This document shows positions 9,346 through 18,062 of a stretch of 37,512 bases of DNA, one piece after another; positions within the stretch are counted from its first letter, which is position 1, and every line of letters starts with the position of its first letter. Made by a program: the position numbers and the translations under genes. The DNA lies in contig JALHMU010000004.1 in assembly GCA_022843885.1 (NCBI GenBank), positions 1 through 37,512 of the forward strand. Direction: 5' to 3'. The stretch is from Candidatus Peribacteraceae bacterium. GTDB taxonomy: Bacteria > Patescibacteriota > Gracilibacteria > Peribacterales > Peribacteraceae. The notes below the pieces were generated by a model. It was not told where the DNA came from. It saw only the letters and a program-made list of their open reading frames with translations, and made no database searches.

Positions 9346-10664
9346 AACGCGCACTCAATCGTTTTGAACGGTTTTGGTTTGATCCGGTCGGTGTAACCGG
9401 ATTCGGGCTCATGCGTGTCGCATTTGGGCTCTTGGCCTTGGGATCGTTTGTCCCGCAATGGTCACAAATCGAACGTTTTTATGGCGGTTCCGGACTTCTT
9501 CCCATTGATGTAACCAATGATTTTTTACGCAGTGAATTTCGACTGACTGTTTTTAACTACATCGGCGAACCGAACATGGTTTTTGCCGTCTATCTCCTTT
9601 TGATCTTCTGCTTGGTGTGCGTGACGCTGGGTATTTTCACGCGCACGACCATGATCACATCGGCGATCCTCATCTTCTCATTTCATGAACGACAACCCAT
9701 CATCTTAGCCGGTGGCGACACGCTGCTCCGGAATCTTGCCTTCATATTGGCAGTGTCACCGTGTCACCGAAGTTACTCGTTGTGGAACGTGAAACGTCGG
9801 TACAAGGTCTGGAAAGAAAAACAGAAGGAAGCACCTGCGTTGACAATGCCTGCCTGGCCGTATCGATTACTACTGTGGCAAATCATCATGATGTACGTGG
9901 GTTCTGTCTGGACCAAAGCGATAGGAACCATGTGGTGGGACGGATCAGCAGTGGGCATCGCTGTGCATCATGAACATTTCGCCCGTTTCTCACGACCTAT
10001 CGCCAATGCGATCTCCAGCCTCGGTGTCTTTGAAGCAGCATTCGTTCTGGTGAGCCAATCCTTGTGGCCACTCCTACTCCTCATTCCCGTTCTTCATACC
10101 GTTCTCCCCTATTCAAAGCGAATCATACAAACGCGAATCGTGCGACGTGCCGCCGTTGTGTGTGACAGCATGGTCCACATCGGCATTTTGATAACCATGG
10201 AAGTGGGTATTTTTTCTTCAGCGGTCCTTACGGGTCTCATCGGCACGCTGAAAGATGAAGATTTCGTCGCACTGAGACGATTTATCAATCGCTGGTCTCG
10301 GGGAAAAACAGTCGTGTTGTACGACGGACACTGCGGCCTCTGCCTTCGTTCTGTGTTCGTACTCAGAACACTAGATAGCTTGGATCGACTGAAGCCCGTC
10401 GACTTCCATGAAGATACGCTACGGAAAAAAATCGCACCAAAAATAACACTCCAGGCCTTGGATAAAGCACTGCATGTAAAACTTCCGAATGGGACCTTCC
10501 GAATGGGCTTCCGGGCTTTCCGTGCCATCAGCTGGAGCATCCCGTGGTTATGGGTGTTCGCACCGTTTTTGTATCTCCCCGGAGCGGTATTTATAGGCGA
10601 CAGGGTCTATGACCGCATCGCAAAGAGACGAAAGAAATGTCGTCATGGACACTGTCTACGGTAG
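9342..10664 (+). CDS. HTTM-domain (vitamin K-dependent carboxylase-like) membrane protein fused to a C-terminal DCC/DUF393 thiol-disulfide oxidoreductase-like domain
   Basis: N-terminal FERFWFDPVGVTGFGLMRVAFGLLALG...ERFYGGSGLLP..., multiple TM segments; C-terminal VVLYDGHCGLCLRSVFVL (DxxCxxC, DUF393). Confidence 0.82.
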   Translation: MKRALNRFERFWFDPVGVTGFGLMRVAFGLLALGSFVPQWSQIERFYGGSGLLPIDVTNDFLRSEFRLTVFNYIGEPNMVFAVYLLLIFCLVCVTLGIFTRTTMITSAILIFSFHERQPIILAGGDTLLRNLAFILAVSPCHRSYSLWNVKRRYKVWKEKQKEAPALTMPAWPYRLLLWQIIMMYVGSVWTKAIGTMWWDGSAVGIAVHHEHFARFSRPIANAISSLGVFEAAFVLVSQSLWPLLLLIPVLHTVLPYSKRIIQTRIVRRAAVVCDSMVHIGILITMEVGIFSSAVLTGLIGTLKDEDFVALRRFINRWSRGKTVVLYDGHCGLCLRSVFVLRTLDSLDRLKPVDFHEDTLRKKIAPKITLQALDKALHVKLPNGTFRMGFRAFRAISWSIPWLWVFAPFLYLPGAVFIGDRVYDRIAKRRKKCRHGHCLR

Positions 10665-10689
10665 CGCTGTTTTAGAGCCCTAAACACGC

Positions 10690-10695
10690 TATACT
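10690..10695 (+). promoter_or_regulatory. -10 element TATACT, leaderless
   Basis: TATACT ends 7 nt before the first base of the ATG at 10702. Confidence 0.55.
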
Positions 10696-10701
10696 GCATG
10701 C

Positions 10702-11028
10702 ATGGATCTGACGAATGTTTCCAGCAACATGCAATTTATCGGCCAAGTGTATAACTTGGAGATTCTTGCGATGCTCATCCCTTTTTTGATGGCACTCCTT
10801 TTGTGGGAACTCGTATGGAAAGGATTTGCATTGTGGCGCGCTGCACGCCTGGGCATGACACCATGGTTCATCACGATGCTCGTGGTCAACTCCGTCGGCA
10901 TTCTGCCGATTACATTTCTACTGATGACACGAAAGAAGTACCGCGATTTCCAGCGAAAATCAGACCATGAAGAAATCGTCGCAATCGCCGAAGAAGTTAT
11001 GGAAAGTCATGTTACGCACCACGAATGA
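10702..11028 (+). CDS. DUF5652-like small membrane protein
   Basis: 108 aa; WELVWKGFALWRAARLGMTPWFITMLVVNSVGILPITFLL pattern. Confidence 0.65.
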   Translation: MDLTNVSSNMQFIGQVYNLEILAMLIPFLMALLLWELVWKGFALWRAARLGMTPWFITMLVVNSVGILPITFLLMTRKKYRDFQRKSDHEEIVAIAEEVMESHVTHHE

Positions 11029-11894
11029 AGGTTCTCTTGTACTACAAATACGTGGCACTTCCCGATGCGGAAGCCGAGAAACTGGCCCACCGCGAATTGT
11101 GCGAGCGTCTAAATCTGAAAGGTCGCATCATTCTCAGTCAGGAAGGAATCAATGGAACGTGTGCCGGAATGCCTGCAGATATCGTCGCATACAAAGCGTA
11201 TATGAACGCACATCCACAGTTTGCAGGGATCCATTTCAAAGAGTCAGAAAGTGTCGATCAGCCCTTTCCAAAGCTCTCCATCAAGGTTCGCGCTGAACTC
11301 GTCACACTGCGTCATGACGTCGACGTGAAAAATGCTGCACCGTACATTACGCCGGAAGAATTGCATGCGTCTCTTGAACGTGGTGATGCATTGATTCTGG
11401 TTGATATGCGTAACGAGTACGAAGCGAAGATCGGACGCTTCAAGAATGCGGTGATTGTTCCGACTCGCTACTTCCGTGAGCTACCGACGCAGGTGCAGAA
11501 CCTGCTCCCCTACAAAGATATGCCCGTTGTGACGTATTGCACCGGCGGCATCCGTTGTGAGAAAGCGAGCGCACTATTGCACGAACACGGATTCACGAAT
11601 GTACGACAGCTGGAAGGAGGCATCGTGACCTATGCCGAAAAATATCCGAATGGATTCTTCGAGGGCACGTGCTTCGTGTTCGATGATCGCATGGATCTGC
11701 GATATCAGACCGAGAAAAAGATTCTCAGTCAGTGCACACATTGTGTCGAGCCATGTGATCGATACATCGACTGTGCGGATGTGACCTGCAATGCACTATT
11801 TTTGTCGTGTGAAAGCTGTGAACGCGCGACTGCAGCACATTGTCCGACGTGTCAGGCGCTGCGTGCCAGACGATCGGAGTTACAGCCAGCTTGA
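11025..11894 (+). CDS. trhO: tRNA uridine(34) hydroxylase, rhodanese family (TrhO/YceA)
   Basis: 289 aa; GRIILSQEGINGTCAG, rhodanese loop YCTGGIRCEKAS, LEGGIVTYAEKYPNGFFEGTCFVFDDR; ATGA overlap with upstream gene; Cys-rich C-terminus. Confidence 0.93.
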   Translation: MKVLLYYKYVALPDAEAEKLAHRELCERLNLKGRIILSQEGINGTCAGMPADIVAYKAYMNAHPQFAGIHFKESESVDQPFPKLSIKVRAELVTLRHDVDVKNAAPYITPEELHASLERGDALILVDMRNEYEAKIGRFKNAVIVPTRYFRELPTQVQNLLPYKDMPVVTYCTGGIRCEKASALLHEHGFTNVRQLEGGIVTYAEKYPNGFFEGTCFVFDDRMDLRYQTEKKILSQCTHCVEPCDRYIDCADVTCNALFLSCESCERATAAHCPTCQALRARRSELQPA

Positions 11895-12031
11895 GTCCCG
11901 CCATCGCAACAGGTTTCCGCTAATTGACCGCATTGTGTGCAGAAGTATTTGAGTTTTTTCATCGTAAGTGTGCCACCACAACACATGCAGTGGTTTTGCA
12001 CTTTTGCCTCAAGGTCAGCAGCTGCCAACAT
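11852..12031 (-). CDS. Zinc-ribbon microprotein (59 aa), not in the ORF track
   Basis: Manual translation: MLAAADLEAKVQNHCMCCGGTLTMKKLKYFCTQCGQLAETCCDGGTQAGCNSDRLARSA*; CxxCG...CxxCG pairs; tail-to-tail overlap with trhO. Confidence 0.6.
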   Translation of the reverse strand: MLAAADLEAKVQNHCMCCGGTLTMKKLKYFCTQCGQLAETCCDGGTQAGCNSDRLARSA

Positions 12032-12049
12032 GGAAAAACTGTAGCATGT

Positions 12050-12055
12050 TATGAT
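12050..12055 (+). promoter_or_regulatory. Extended -10 (TGTTATGAT)
   Basis: TATGAT ends 12 nt before the ATG at 12067. Confidence 0.4.
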
Positions 12056-12066
12056 CCACGCAATCT

Positions 12067-13056
12067 ATGTTTCAACTTTTTCTCCTGACTATCGGCTTTA
12101 TCACACTTTCGGGTGTGCTGGCCATGATCGATGCCGCGATTTTGAGTGTGACACCGGGCGAGGTGGAAGAATTGATCGGCCAAAAGAAAATCGGCGCTCG
12201 TGCACTCAAGCGACTCGTGCGACATATGACCCGTGCAATCAGTGTGATCGTCGTGCTCACGAACATTACGAATATTTTAGGGCCGATCTTGGTTGGCCAG
12301 AAGACTGTGCAGCTGTTCGGCAGCACGGCAATCGGCATTATTACAGCGCTTCTGACGCTGCTTACGATCATCTTCTCGGAAATCATCCCTAAGGCGATCG
12401 GCAGCCATTACGCCCCAACTATCGGACGTTTTGTCGCCCCGTTCCTGAACGCAATGATCATTATCTTGTTCCCATTCGTATGGCTCCTTGAACGTGCGGT
12501 GCGATTGTTTAAATCCGGAAAGCGTCGTGTCGGGACGGAGGAACAAATTCGTGCGCTCGCGAACATTGGCGGCAAAGCAGGGCACATCGATATCGACGAG
12601 AAAGAACTGATTCACCGCGCCTTCATCCTCAATGACAAACGCGTCCGTGAAATCATGACCCCGCGTGATCGCATCATTGTCGTGCCGGATAAAGCGACCG
12701 TACGTGAAGCGGCGCAATTCGTGTTTGATCATTCGTATTCACGCTACCCCGTCTTTAAGGAATCATTGGATGATATTCACGGCTTCATTTTAAGTCGTGA
12801 TGTGTTGGCCTCGCTTGCCAACGGTCATGATAGTGAGCCGATCACAGCGCTGATTCGACCGATTGCCAGCGTCGCTGCGTCCCGACGATCGGATGATCTG
12901 CTGAATATTCTCCGCAAGAAGCAGGCGCAAATCGCACTCGTAAAAGATGAGGAGAAAACTGCAGGCATTGTCACCTTGGAAGATGTGCTGGAGGAACTTG
13001 TCGGTGATATCGAAGACGAGGGCGACGTCGCAACGCGATCATCACCCTCGGTCTAA
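12067..13056 (+). CDS. CNNM/DUF21 transmembrane protein with CBS pair (CorC/HlyC-like)
   Basis: 329 aa; N-terminal TM domain, VREIMTPRDRIIVVPDKATV, YSRYPVFKESLDDIHGFILSRDVL, TAGIVTLEDVLEELVGDIEDE. Confidence 0.92.
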   Translation: MFQLFLLTIGFITLSGVLAMIDAAILSVTPGEVEELIGQKKIGARALKRLVRHMTRAISVIVVLTNITNILGPILVGQKTVQLFGSTAIGIITALLTLLTIIFSEIIPKAIGSHYAPTIGRFVAPFLNAMIIILFPFVWLLERAVRLFKSGKRRVGTEEQIRALANIGGKAGHIDIDEKELIHRAFILNDKRVREIMTPRDRIIVVPDKATVREAAQFVFDHSYSRYPVFKESLDDIHGFILSRDVLASLANGHDSEPITALIRPIASVAASRRSDDLLNILRKKQAQIALVKDEEKTAGIVTLEDVLEELVGDIEDEGDVATRSSPSV

Positions 13057-13071
13057 GAATATTTTCGATGA

Positions 13072-14619
13072 TTATTCTCCGCGTGGAGCTGGAGCAACAG
13101 CCGTATCAGCTGCATCTACTCCTGCTGCTGGCGTTTCCATCATGAGCGGAATCGGCATGCCACCGCGGCGTTCCTTGAACGTATCAAGGACTTCCTGTGC
13201 GAGTGGAACCGTGACGTAGTTACCGTAGTAGTACGAACCTTCTGGCTTCACGACCGTGAAGATCATGGCTGGAACGTAGAGTTCCTGATTCGTATTTTTC
13301 TCGTAGCTGTAGTAGCGGACGAAGCCGATCGTTGGGTTCTCAAGTTTCACCTGTTCGATTTTCACTTCAGCATCCTCCGTATAGAAACCGTCCGGCATTT
13401 TGCCGAAGTCCTTGAGATAATCCGTAATGACTTGTGCGCTTGCGACTGCTGCGTAGTCAGACTTGCGGTACTGCTCGTTCTGGAGACCCCAGACATCGCT
13501 GACGCGCTTCTGACGGTTGTTCACAGAGATCGAGACACCGGCAACCGTTCCACCTTCGTCGTAGACCTTCTGGCCTTCGATCATGATCGGGAAGATCACG
13601 GTGACTGCGTCTGGAACGTAGATGTCGACTGGGCGAGCGGAACGCATCAGATCCATGCGCCACATGTCTTGCACTTCAGGCTCACCGAAACGTGAGAGAT
13701 CGATGCCGTAATCGTTTGCGAACTGCTTGGCGATGGAAATCGCTTCTTCATCCGGGAGAACGTCTTCAGGCTTCAAGCGATACTGAGCCCAGCATGCTTC
13801 GGTCTGACAATCATTTTCTGGATGTGGCCACTTCTCCCAGTTCTGGTTGATGGAGAGGGTGCCTTCTTTAAGCATGAGGTTAATCATGTACCCGAACTGT
13901 GTGTTCTGGCTGAAAGAAATGGAATCAACACTCGCACCGCCGAATTTATTCAAGTCCATAAGACCGACGTTGAAATTCTTCGAGAGCGTTGCAAGGCTAA
14001 CATTATTCATACTCTTCTGACGTTCAAACACGGAGACCGTGCCTTCAGGCAATGCTGGAAGTTCGCCATCGAAAATGAATTCATAATTCGTAAAACTTGG
14101 TGGGTAGATGTCTGGAGCAATCAACTTGCTGTCCGTTGCTACAGGAGCAACCGGATTGGAAACACCACCGCCACCGCCCATGCCCATTTCGGCACTGCCG
14201 CCACCGGCTTGTGTACGTGCATTGGACTGGATCGCTGCGACATTAAAAGCGTTTGGTGCAGCCTCTTCTACGGAGTACGTGAAGAGTGGTGTGCCAGGTG
14301 CGTCTGGGATCGCGGATTGGTTCATGACGACCACTGCGGTCGGCACGGCAATCACTGCAGTCACAACGGCGCCGGCAATTGCGTAGGTAAAGTTATTCAT
14401 AGTGAGGAAGGAAAAGAATGAAGGAGAGGGGAAAGAAGTGAGAGTTGTGGCGCGGATGTTCAAGCGCTTGCGGAGCTCTTCGACGAAGTGTTCATCCGGA
14501 AGGCGTGCTGGATCATTGGCCAGGAGATATTCGATGAGGGGACGTAGATCTTTTTCGTGATTGCGGAGATCTGGATCGATCTCGTAGAGCTCGCGTAGTA
14601 TCGCCTGAATGTTTTTCAT
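13072..14619 (-). CDS. Single-pass membrane protein, putative anti-sigma factor paired with the upstream ECF sigma
   Basis: 515 aa; cytosolic N-terminus of about 70 aa, TM (FTYAIAGAVVTAVIAVPTAVVV), Gly-rich linker, large extracytoplasmic domain; start codon overlaps the sigma stop (CTATGA). Confidence 0.6.
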   Translation of the reverse strand: MKNIQAILRELYEIDPDLRNHEKDLRPLIEYLLANDPARLPDEHFVEELRKRLNIRATTLTSFPSPSFFSFLTMNNFTYAIAGAVVTAVIAVPTAVVVMNQSAIPDAPGTPLFTYSVEEAAPNAFNVAAIQSNARTQAGGGSAEMGMGGGGGVSNPVAPVATDSKLIAPDIYPPSFTNYEFIFDGELPALPEGTVSVFERQKSMNNVSLATLSKNFNVGLMDLNKFGGASVDSISFSQNTQFGYMINLMLKEGTLSINQNWEKWPHPENDCQTEACWAQYRLKPEDVLPDEEAISIAKQFANDYGIDLSRFGEPEVQDMWRMDLMRSARPVDIYVPDAVTVIFPIMIEGQKVYDEGGTVAGVSISVNNRQKRVSDVWGLQNEQYRKSDYAAVASAQVITDYLKDFGKMPDGFYTEDAEVKIEQVKLENPTIGFVRYYSYEKNTNQELYVPAMIFTVVKPEGSYYYGNYVTVPLAQEVLDTFKERRGGMPIPLMMETPAAGVDAADTAVAPAPRGE

Positions 14620-15185
14620 AGCTTAGGGGGCGAAAGAAGTAAGAGCAGGAAGACAGTGAGAGGAACAGTGAGTTTTAATTCGGCCATCGTGCGGGAATAA
14701 ATGACTTTGCAGTTACTTTCGGTCTTTCCGACGATGTCGGAGATTTCCTTGTAACTGAGCCCGTCCCACAAGCGCATCAGGATGATGTCGCGTTTCAAGG
14801 GATCCAGATCTTGAATTGCGGACGAGAGCTTTTCGTAAGTGATTCGATCATCGACTTTTTCATCCACACGTTCGGTCGATGACAAATCCCAGACGTCGTC
14901 GATGTTTTTCACGTCACGGCGCGAGCGGTAGTGGTCTGTGATCGTATTCCGCGCAATGCGATACAACCATGCCGCAAACGCACCTTTCCGTGGCGAGTAG
15001 GTGTTGATCTTCTCAAGCGCCTTCATGAAGGTAACGCTCGTCAGATCTTCAGCCGTGCCTCGCGACATCGTGCGACGGTAAATGAAACCGTAAATAGGCT
15101 TCACATACTCGCGATATAAAGGATCAAAATTCGTAAGGTCTCCGGCTTGGCAAGCGGCGACGAGTGCGGATTCATCGACTGACAT
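14616..15185 (-). CDS. ECF-type RNA polymerase sigma factor
   Basis: 189 aa; region 2 (YREYVKPIYGFIYRRTMSRGTAEDLTSVTFMKALEKI...FAAWLYRIARNTITDHYRSRR) and region 4 (LDPLKRDIILMRLWDGLSYKEISDIVGKTESNCKVIYSRTMAELK). Confidence 0.92.
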   Translation of the reverse strand: MSVDESALVAACQAGDLTNFDPLYREYVKPIYGFIYRRTMSRGTAEDLTSVTFMKALEKINTYSPRKGAFAAWLYRIARNTITDHYRSRRDVKNIDDVWDLSSTERVDEKVDDRITYEKLSSAIQDLDPLKRDIILMRLWDGLSYKEISDIVGKTESNCKVIYSRTMAELKLTVPLTVFLLLLLSPPKL

Positions 15186-15310
15186 GAAAGTGGAGGATAC
15201 AAATACAGATCACGTGTTCCTGCATAGAGTACTACGGCACGGCCCGTGAAACGTAACAGATTTTTTTGTTCGGATTGACTTCTGGCGGCAAAAACGTCTC
15301 TACTACGGCT

Positions 15311-16345
15311 ATGCCGACCTTTAAAGAAATACTGGCTGCGTACGATTATTCCTTCCCAAAGGAGCACATTGCAGAAAGCCCCGCGAGCCCCAGGGATAGC
15401 GCGAAATTACTCGTGTATGACCGCAAAAAGAAGAAGGTTCAAACCGCCATCTTTAAAGATATTCTCGATTTCCTGCCAAAGAATGCTGTTTTGGTTGTGA
15501 ATCGAACGAAAGTGATTCCGGCGAATTTGCATCTCACGAAAGCAACGGGTGGCAAAGTATCGGCATTGATCCTCAACCAAGAAAAGGGACTCGAAGTGAT
15601 GGCGAATAAGAAACTGACAATCGGTGAAACCCTCACGCTCACAAAGAAACATCGCTTTACCGTGACGAAGTCGAATGGCAAGAGTTGGCTGCTCAAACCT
15701 GATTTTCCTGCGAAAGATCTGCATGCGGTGATCGAAAACTACGGATCGACGCCACTGCCACCGTATCTCAAACACTCCCCGCTCTCGGAAGCCAAACGCA
15801 AACGTGAATACCAAACCGTGTTTGCAAAAGACGAAGGTTCGATCGCGGCACCAACTGCTTCACTGCATTTTACAAAACCGCTCCTGAAGAAATTGCAGAA
15901 GAATGGCATCAAGATCGTGGAAGTAACACTGCATGTGCACCTTGGAACATTCGCACCGCTGACAGAAGAACAATGGAAGCAACAAAAGCTTCATAGTGAG
16001 TATTTTGAGATAAGTGAAGCATCGCAAAAAGCCCTGAATGAAGCCAAAAAGCAGAAGCGATCGGTCGTTGCCGTCGGGACGACTGTTGTGCGCACACTTG
16101 AATCTGCAAGCGACGCAAAAGGAAAGATCCAAAAGCGTTTTGGCGACACGAAATTATTTCTCACGGAAAAAAGTACGATCAAAGTCGTCGATGGGCTCAT
16201 CACAAACTTCCATGTACCGAGATCATCACTCTTGATGCTTGTGTCCGCATTTGTGGGGCGAAAAAAGCTTATGGAGCTGTATACGTTTGCGATGAAGAAG
16301 AATTTTCGCTTCTTCTCCTTCGGCGATGCGATGCTGATCATCTAA
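15311..16345 (+). CDS. queA: S-adenosylmethionine:tRNA ribosyltransferase-isomerase
   Basis: YDYSFPKEHIAESPASPRDSAKLLVYDR, LHVHLGTFAPL, GTTVVRTLES, ITNFHVPRSSLLMLVSAFVGRK. ATG at 15311 preferred over the track start at 15266. Confidence 0.95.
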   Translation: MPTFKEILAAYDYSFPKEHIAESPASPRDSAKLLVYDRKKKKVQTAIFKDILDFLPKNAVLVVNRTKVIPANLHLTKATGGKVSALILNQEKGLEVMANKKLTIGETLTLTKKHRFTVTKSNGKSWLLKPDFPAKDLHAVIENYGSTPLPPYLKHSPLSEAKRKREYQTVFAKDEGSIAAPTASLHFTKPLLKKLQKNGIKIVEVTLHVHLGTFAPLTEEQWKQQKLHSEYFEISEASQKALNEAKKQKRSVVAVGTTVVRTLESASDAKGKIQKRFGDTKLFLTEKSTIKVVDGLITNFHVPRSSLLMLVSAFVGRKKLMELYTFAMKKNFRFFSFGDAMLII

Positions 16346-16389
16346 GCGTGTCATTGCATCGATCATAAACGTCTTCTACTGTGGGCATC

Positions 16390-16947
16390 ATGTTAGAAAT
16401 TTTCCTCCTCTTGATCCTCAGCCTGTTCTTAAAAGCTGTGCAGCCAGGGATTTTCGTTACTCTCTTCCTGGTGGGACTGTGGATCATTTTGGCGCTGCCG
16501 GGCGCGATGATGATCTTTAAACTTGCGCCGCCACTGGTGCCAACACCTAATAGAACAGTGAAAAAGATGCTGGAATTTGCCAACATTAAAACCGGCACAT
16601 TGGTGTACGACCTCGGTTGTGGTGATGGTCGCATTGTGCGGGCTGCAGCGAAGCAGGGTGCCACTGCCATCGGGTATGAAATCTCTTTGCCGACATATTT
16701 CCTTGCATGGCTCTGGTCGCTTCCACAGCGAAATGTGCAGATCCGTTTTGGCAATTTCTGGAAGAAAGATTTCACCGATGCGGATGTTATTTTTTGCTAT
16801 CTCATGCCTGATCAAATGAAAAAATTCATGACTGAAGCGTGGCCAAAATTGAAAAGTGGCACACGTGTGATCTCGCATGGATTCCGCATGAAAGATTTGA
16901 AAACAGATAAAGAAGAGGCAGGGGTTTTCCTCTACGTACGGATGTAG
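16390..16947 (+). CDS. Membrane-anchored SAM-dependent methyltransferase
   Basis: N-terminal hydrophobic segments followed by VYDLGCGDGRIVRAAAKQGATAIGYEIS; an alternative GTG start lies at 16381. Confidence 0.8.
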   Translation: MLEIFLLLILSLFLKAVQPGIFVTLFLVGLWIILALPGAMMIFKLAPPLVPTPNRTVKKMLEFANIKTGTLVYDLGCGDGRIVRAAAKQGATAIGYEISLPTYFLAWLWSLPQRNVQIRFGNFWKKDFTDADVIFCYLMPDQMKKFMTEAWPKLKSGTRVISHGFRMKDLKTDKEEAGVFLYVRM

Positions 16948-16955
16948 AATTACAA

Positions 16956-16987
16956 AAAGGGCGCAAGTCATGCGACTCACGCCCTTT
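16956..16987. terminator. Bidirectional Rho-independent terminator between convergent genes
   Basis: AAAGGGCG-CA-AGTC-ATGC-GACT-CA-CGCCCTTT hairpin, A/T rich flanks. Confidence 0.8.
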
Positions 16988-16999
16988 CAAAGATCATTG

Positions 17000-17959
17000 T
17001 TAGCCTCCGAATGGAATCGGAGTCTTGATGCGACAGGCAGACGTACACGTGCTCGCTGGAGTACCGTTTTCGGCACCGAAGTCACATTGTTCACCGTTAT
17101 CCATCACACCGTCACCACATGAGATGTGCAAGGTACAGACGCTTGGATTGCCAGCACAGGTATAGCGGTTTTCAATAACGCACGAAGTGTTACAACCGTC
17201 ATTTGCTGCCGTGTTTCCATCATCACATTGTTCTGTTGGAGCCTTCCATGCATCGCCGCAGAGAGGCGTATCATGCAGATTGATCTGTGCGCCACCGGAT
17301 TCATTTACGATGATTGCGTACAACGCGTTCGGCTCGAAGCGAATACCTGTGGAAACATTTCCTGTTGGAAGGAATGTAATACCACGTGTCGACTGGAACG
17401 AGGAAAGTGCGTTGCCGTGTGCAGCTTCGTTGGCCCATGCTTGTGCCGAAGCGGCGAATGGACCAGGGAAACGCTGAGCGAACGTCGCAGCAGTTTTGTT
17501 TGCAATTTCCTGTGTCGCATCAGCATCGCTGTACTTATAGAAGAAGTAGTCCGGCATCGAACCTGTGCCTGCGGCACCGAATGCGAAATCGAATGGAACT
17601 GTTTCTGCAGTTGCTGATGTACGTACCAAATATACTGCGTCTTCCGAAAGTTGCTGGAATGTATCTGCAGTCGTTGTGTCCGAAAGTTCTACCATATACA
17701 CCTTAATAGCACCCGTCTGAAGCTGTCCGACTTCGACAATGGATGCGCCAACAGGGACCGTAATGTCACCCGGACGTACGAATGGGTTCGGGATACCAGC
17801 CGCGCCTTCACGCTGGACGATGTCGGCGAATGATTCAATCGGCTTCTGCATGGTCATGCGAACGTAGCCGGCTGTAATGCCAAGGAAGATGGCAGCCAGA
17901 GCAAAAACTCGGACTGAAGAACGGGAAGTGGACATAGGTGATGTTGGTATTTGGGACAT
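17000..17959 (-). CDS. Exported protein with DUF4215/Myxococcus-type cysteine-rich repeats at the C-terminus
   Basis: MSQIPTSPMSTSRSSVRVFALAAIFLGITAGYVRM...; CGDAWKAPTEQCDDGNTAANDGCNTSC and CGDGVMDNGEQCDFGAENG. Start at 17959 supported by TATAAT 7 nt upstream. Confidence 0.8.
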   Translation of the reverse strand: MSQIPTSPMSTSRSSVRVFALAAIFLGITAGYVRMTMQKPIESFADIVQREGAAGIPNPFVRPGDITVPVGASIVEVGQLQTGAIKVYMVELSDTTTADTFQQLSEDAVYLVRTSATAETVPFDFAFGAAGTGSMPDYFFYKYSDADATQEIANKTAATFAQRFPGPFAASAQAWANEAAHGNALSSFQSTRGITFLPTGNVSTGIRFEPNALYAIIVNESGGAQINLHDTPLCGDAWKAPTEQCDDGNTAANDGCNTSCVIENRYTCAGNPSVCTLHISCGDGVMDNGEQCDFGAENGTPASTCTSACRIKTPIPFGG

Positions 17960-17965
17960 CGAATC

Positions 17966-17971
17966 ATTATA
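17966..17971 (-). promoter_or_regulatory. -10 element TATAAT, leaderless
   Basis: Minus-strand GGTATAATGATTCGATG: hexamer ends 7 nt before the ATG at 17959. Confidence 0.6.
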
Positions 17972-18018
17972 CCTTTTTTTGCGTCTTTTTGAAAGAGCTG
18001 TTTTGGCTCTAAACACAC

Positions 18019-18048
18019 AAAAAAGCCCCTTCCGGATAGAAAGGGGCT
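18019..18048 (-). terminator. Rho-independent terminator of the 1008-aa lipoprotein gene
   Basis: Minus strand AGCCCCTTTCTATCCGGAAGGGGCTTTTTT: 8-bp stem followed by T-run. Confidence 0.88.
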
Positions 18049-18062
18049 GATTGATGTTGGGA

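Noticed and set aside
13056-13085. AGAATA...TATTCT hairpin between convergent genes as terminator
   Set aside because: Only a weak 6-bp AT-rich stem; insufficient support.
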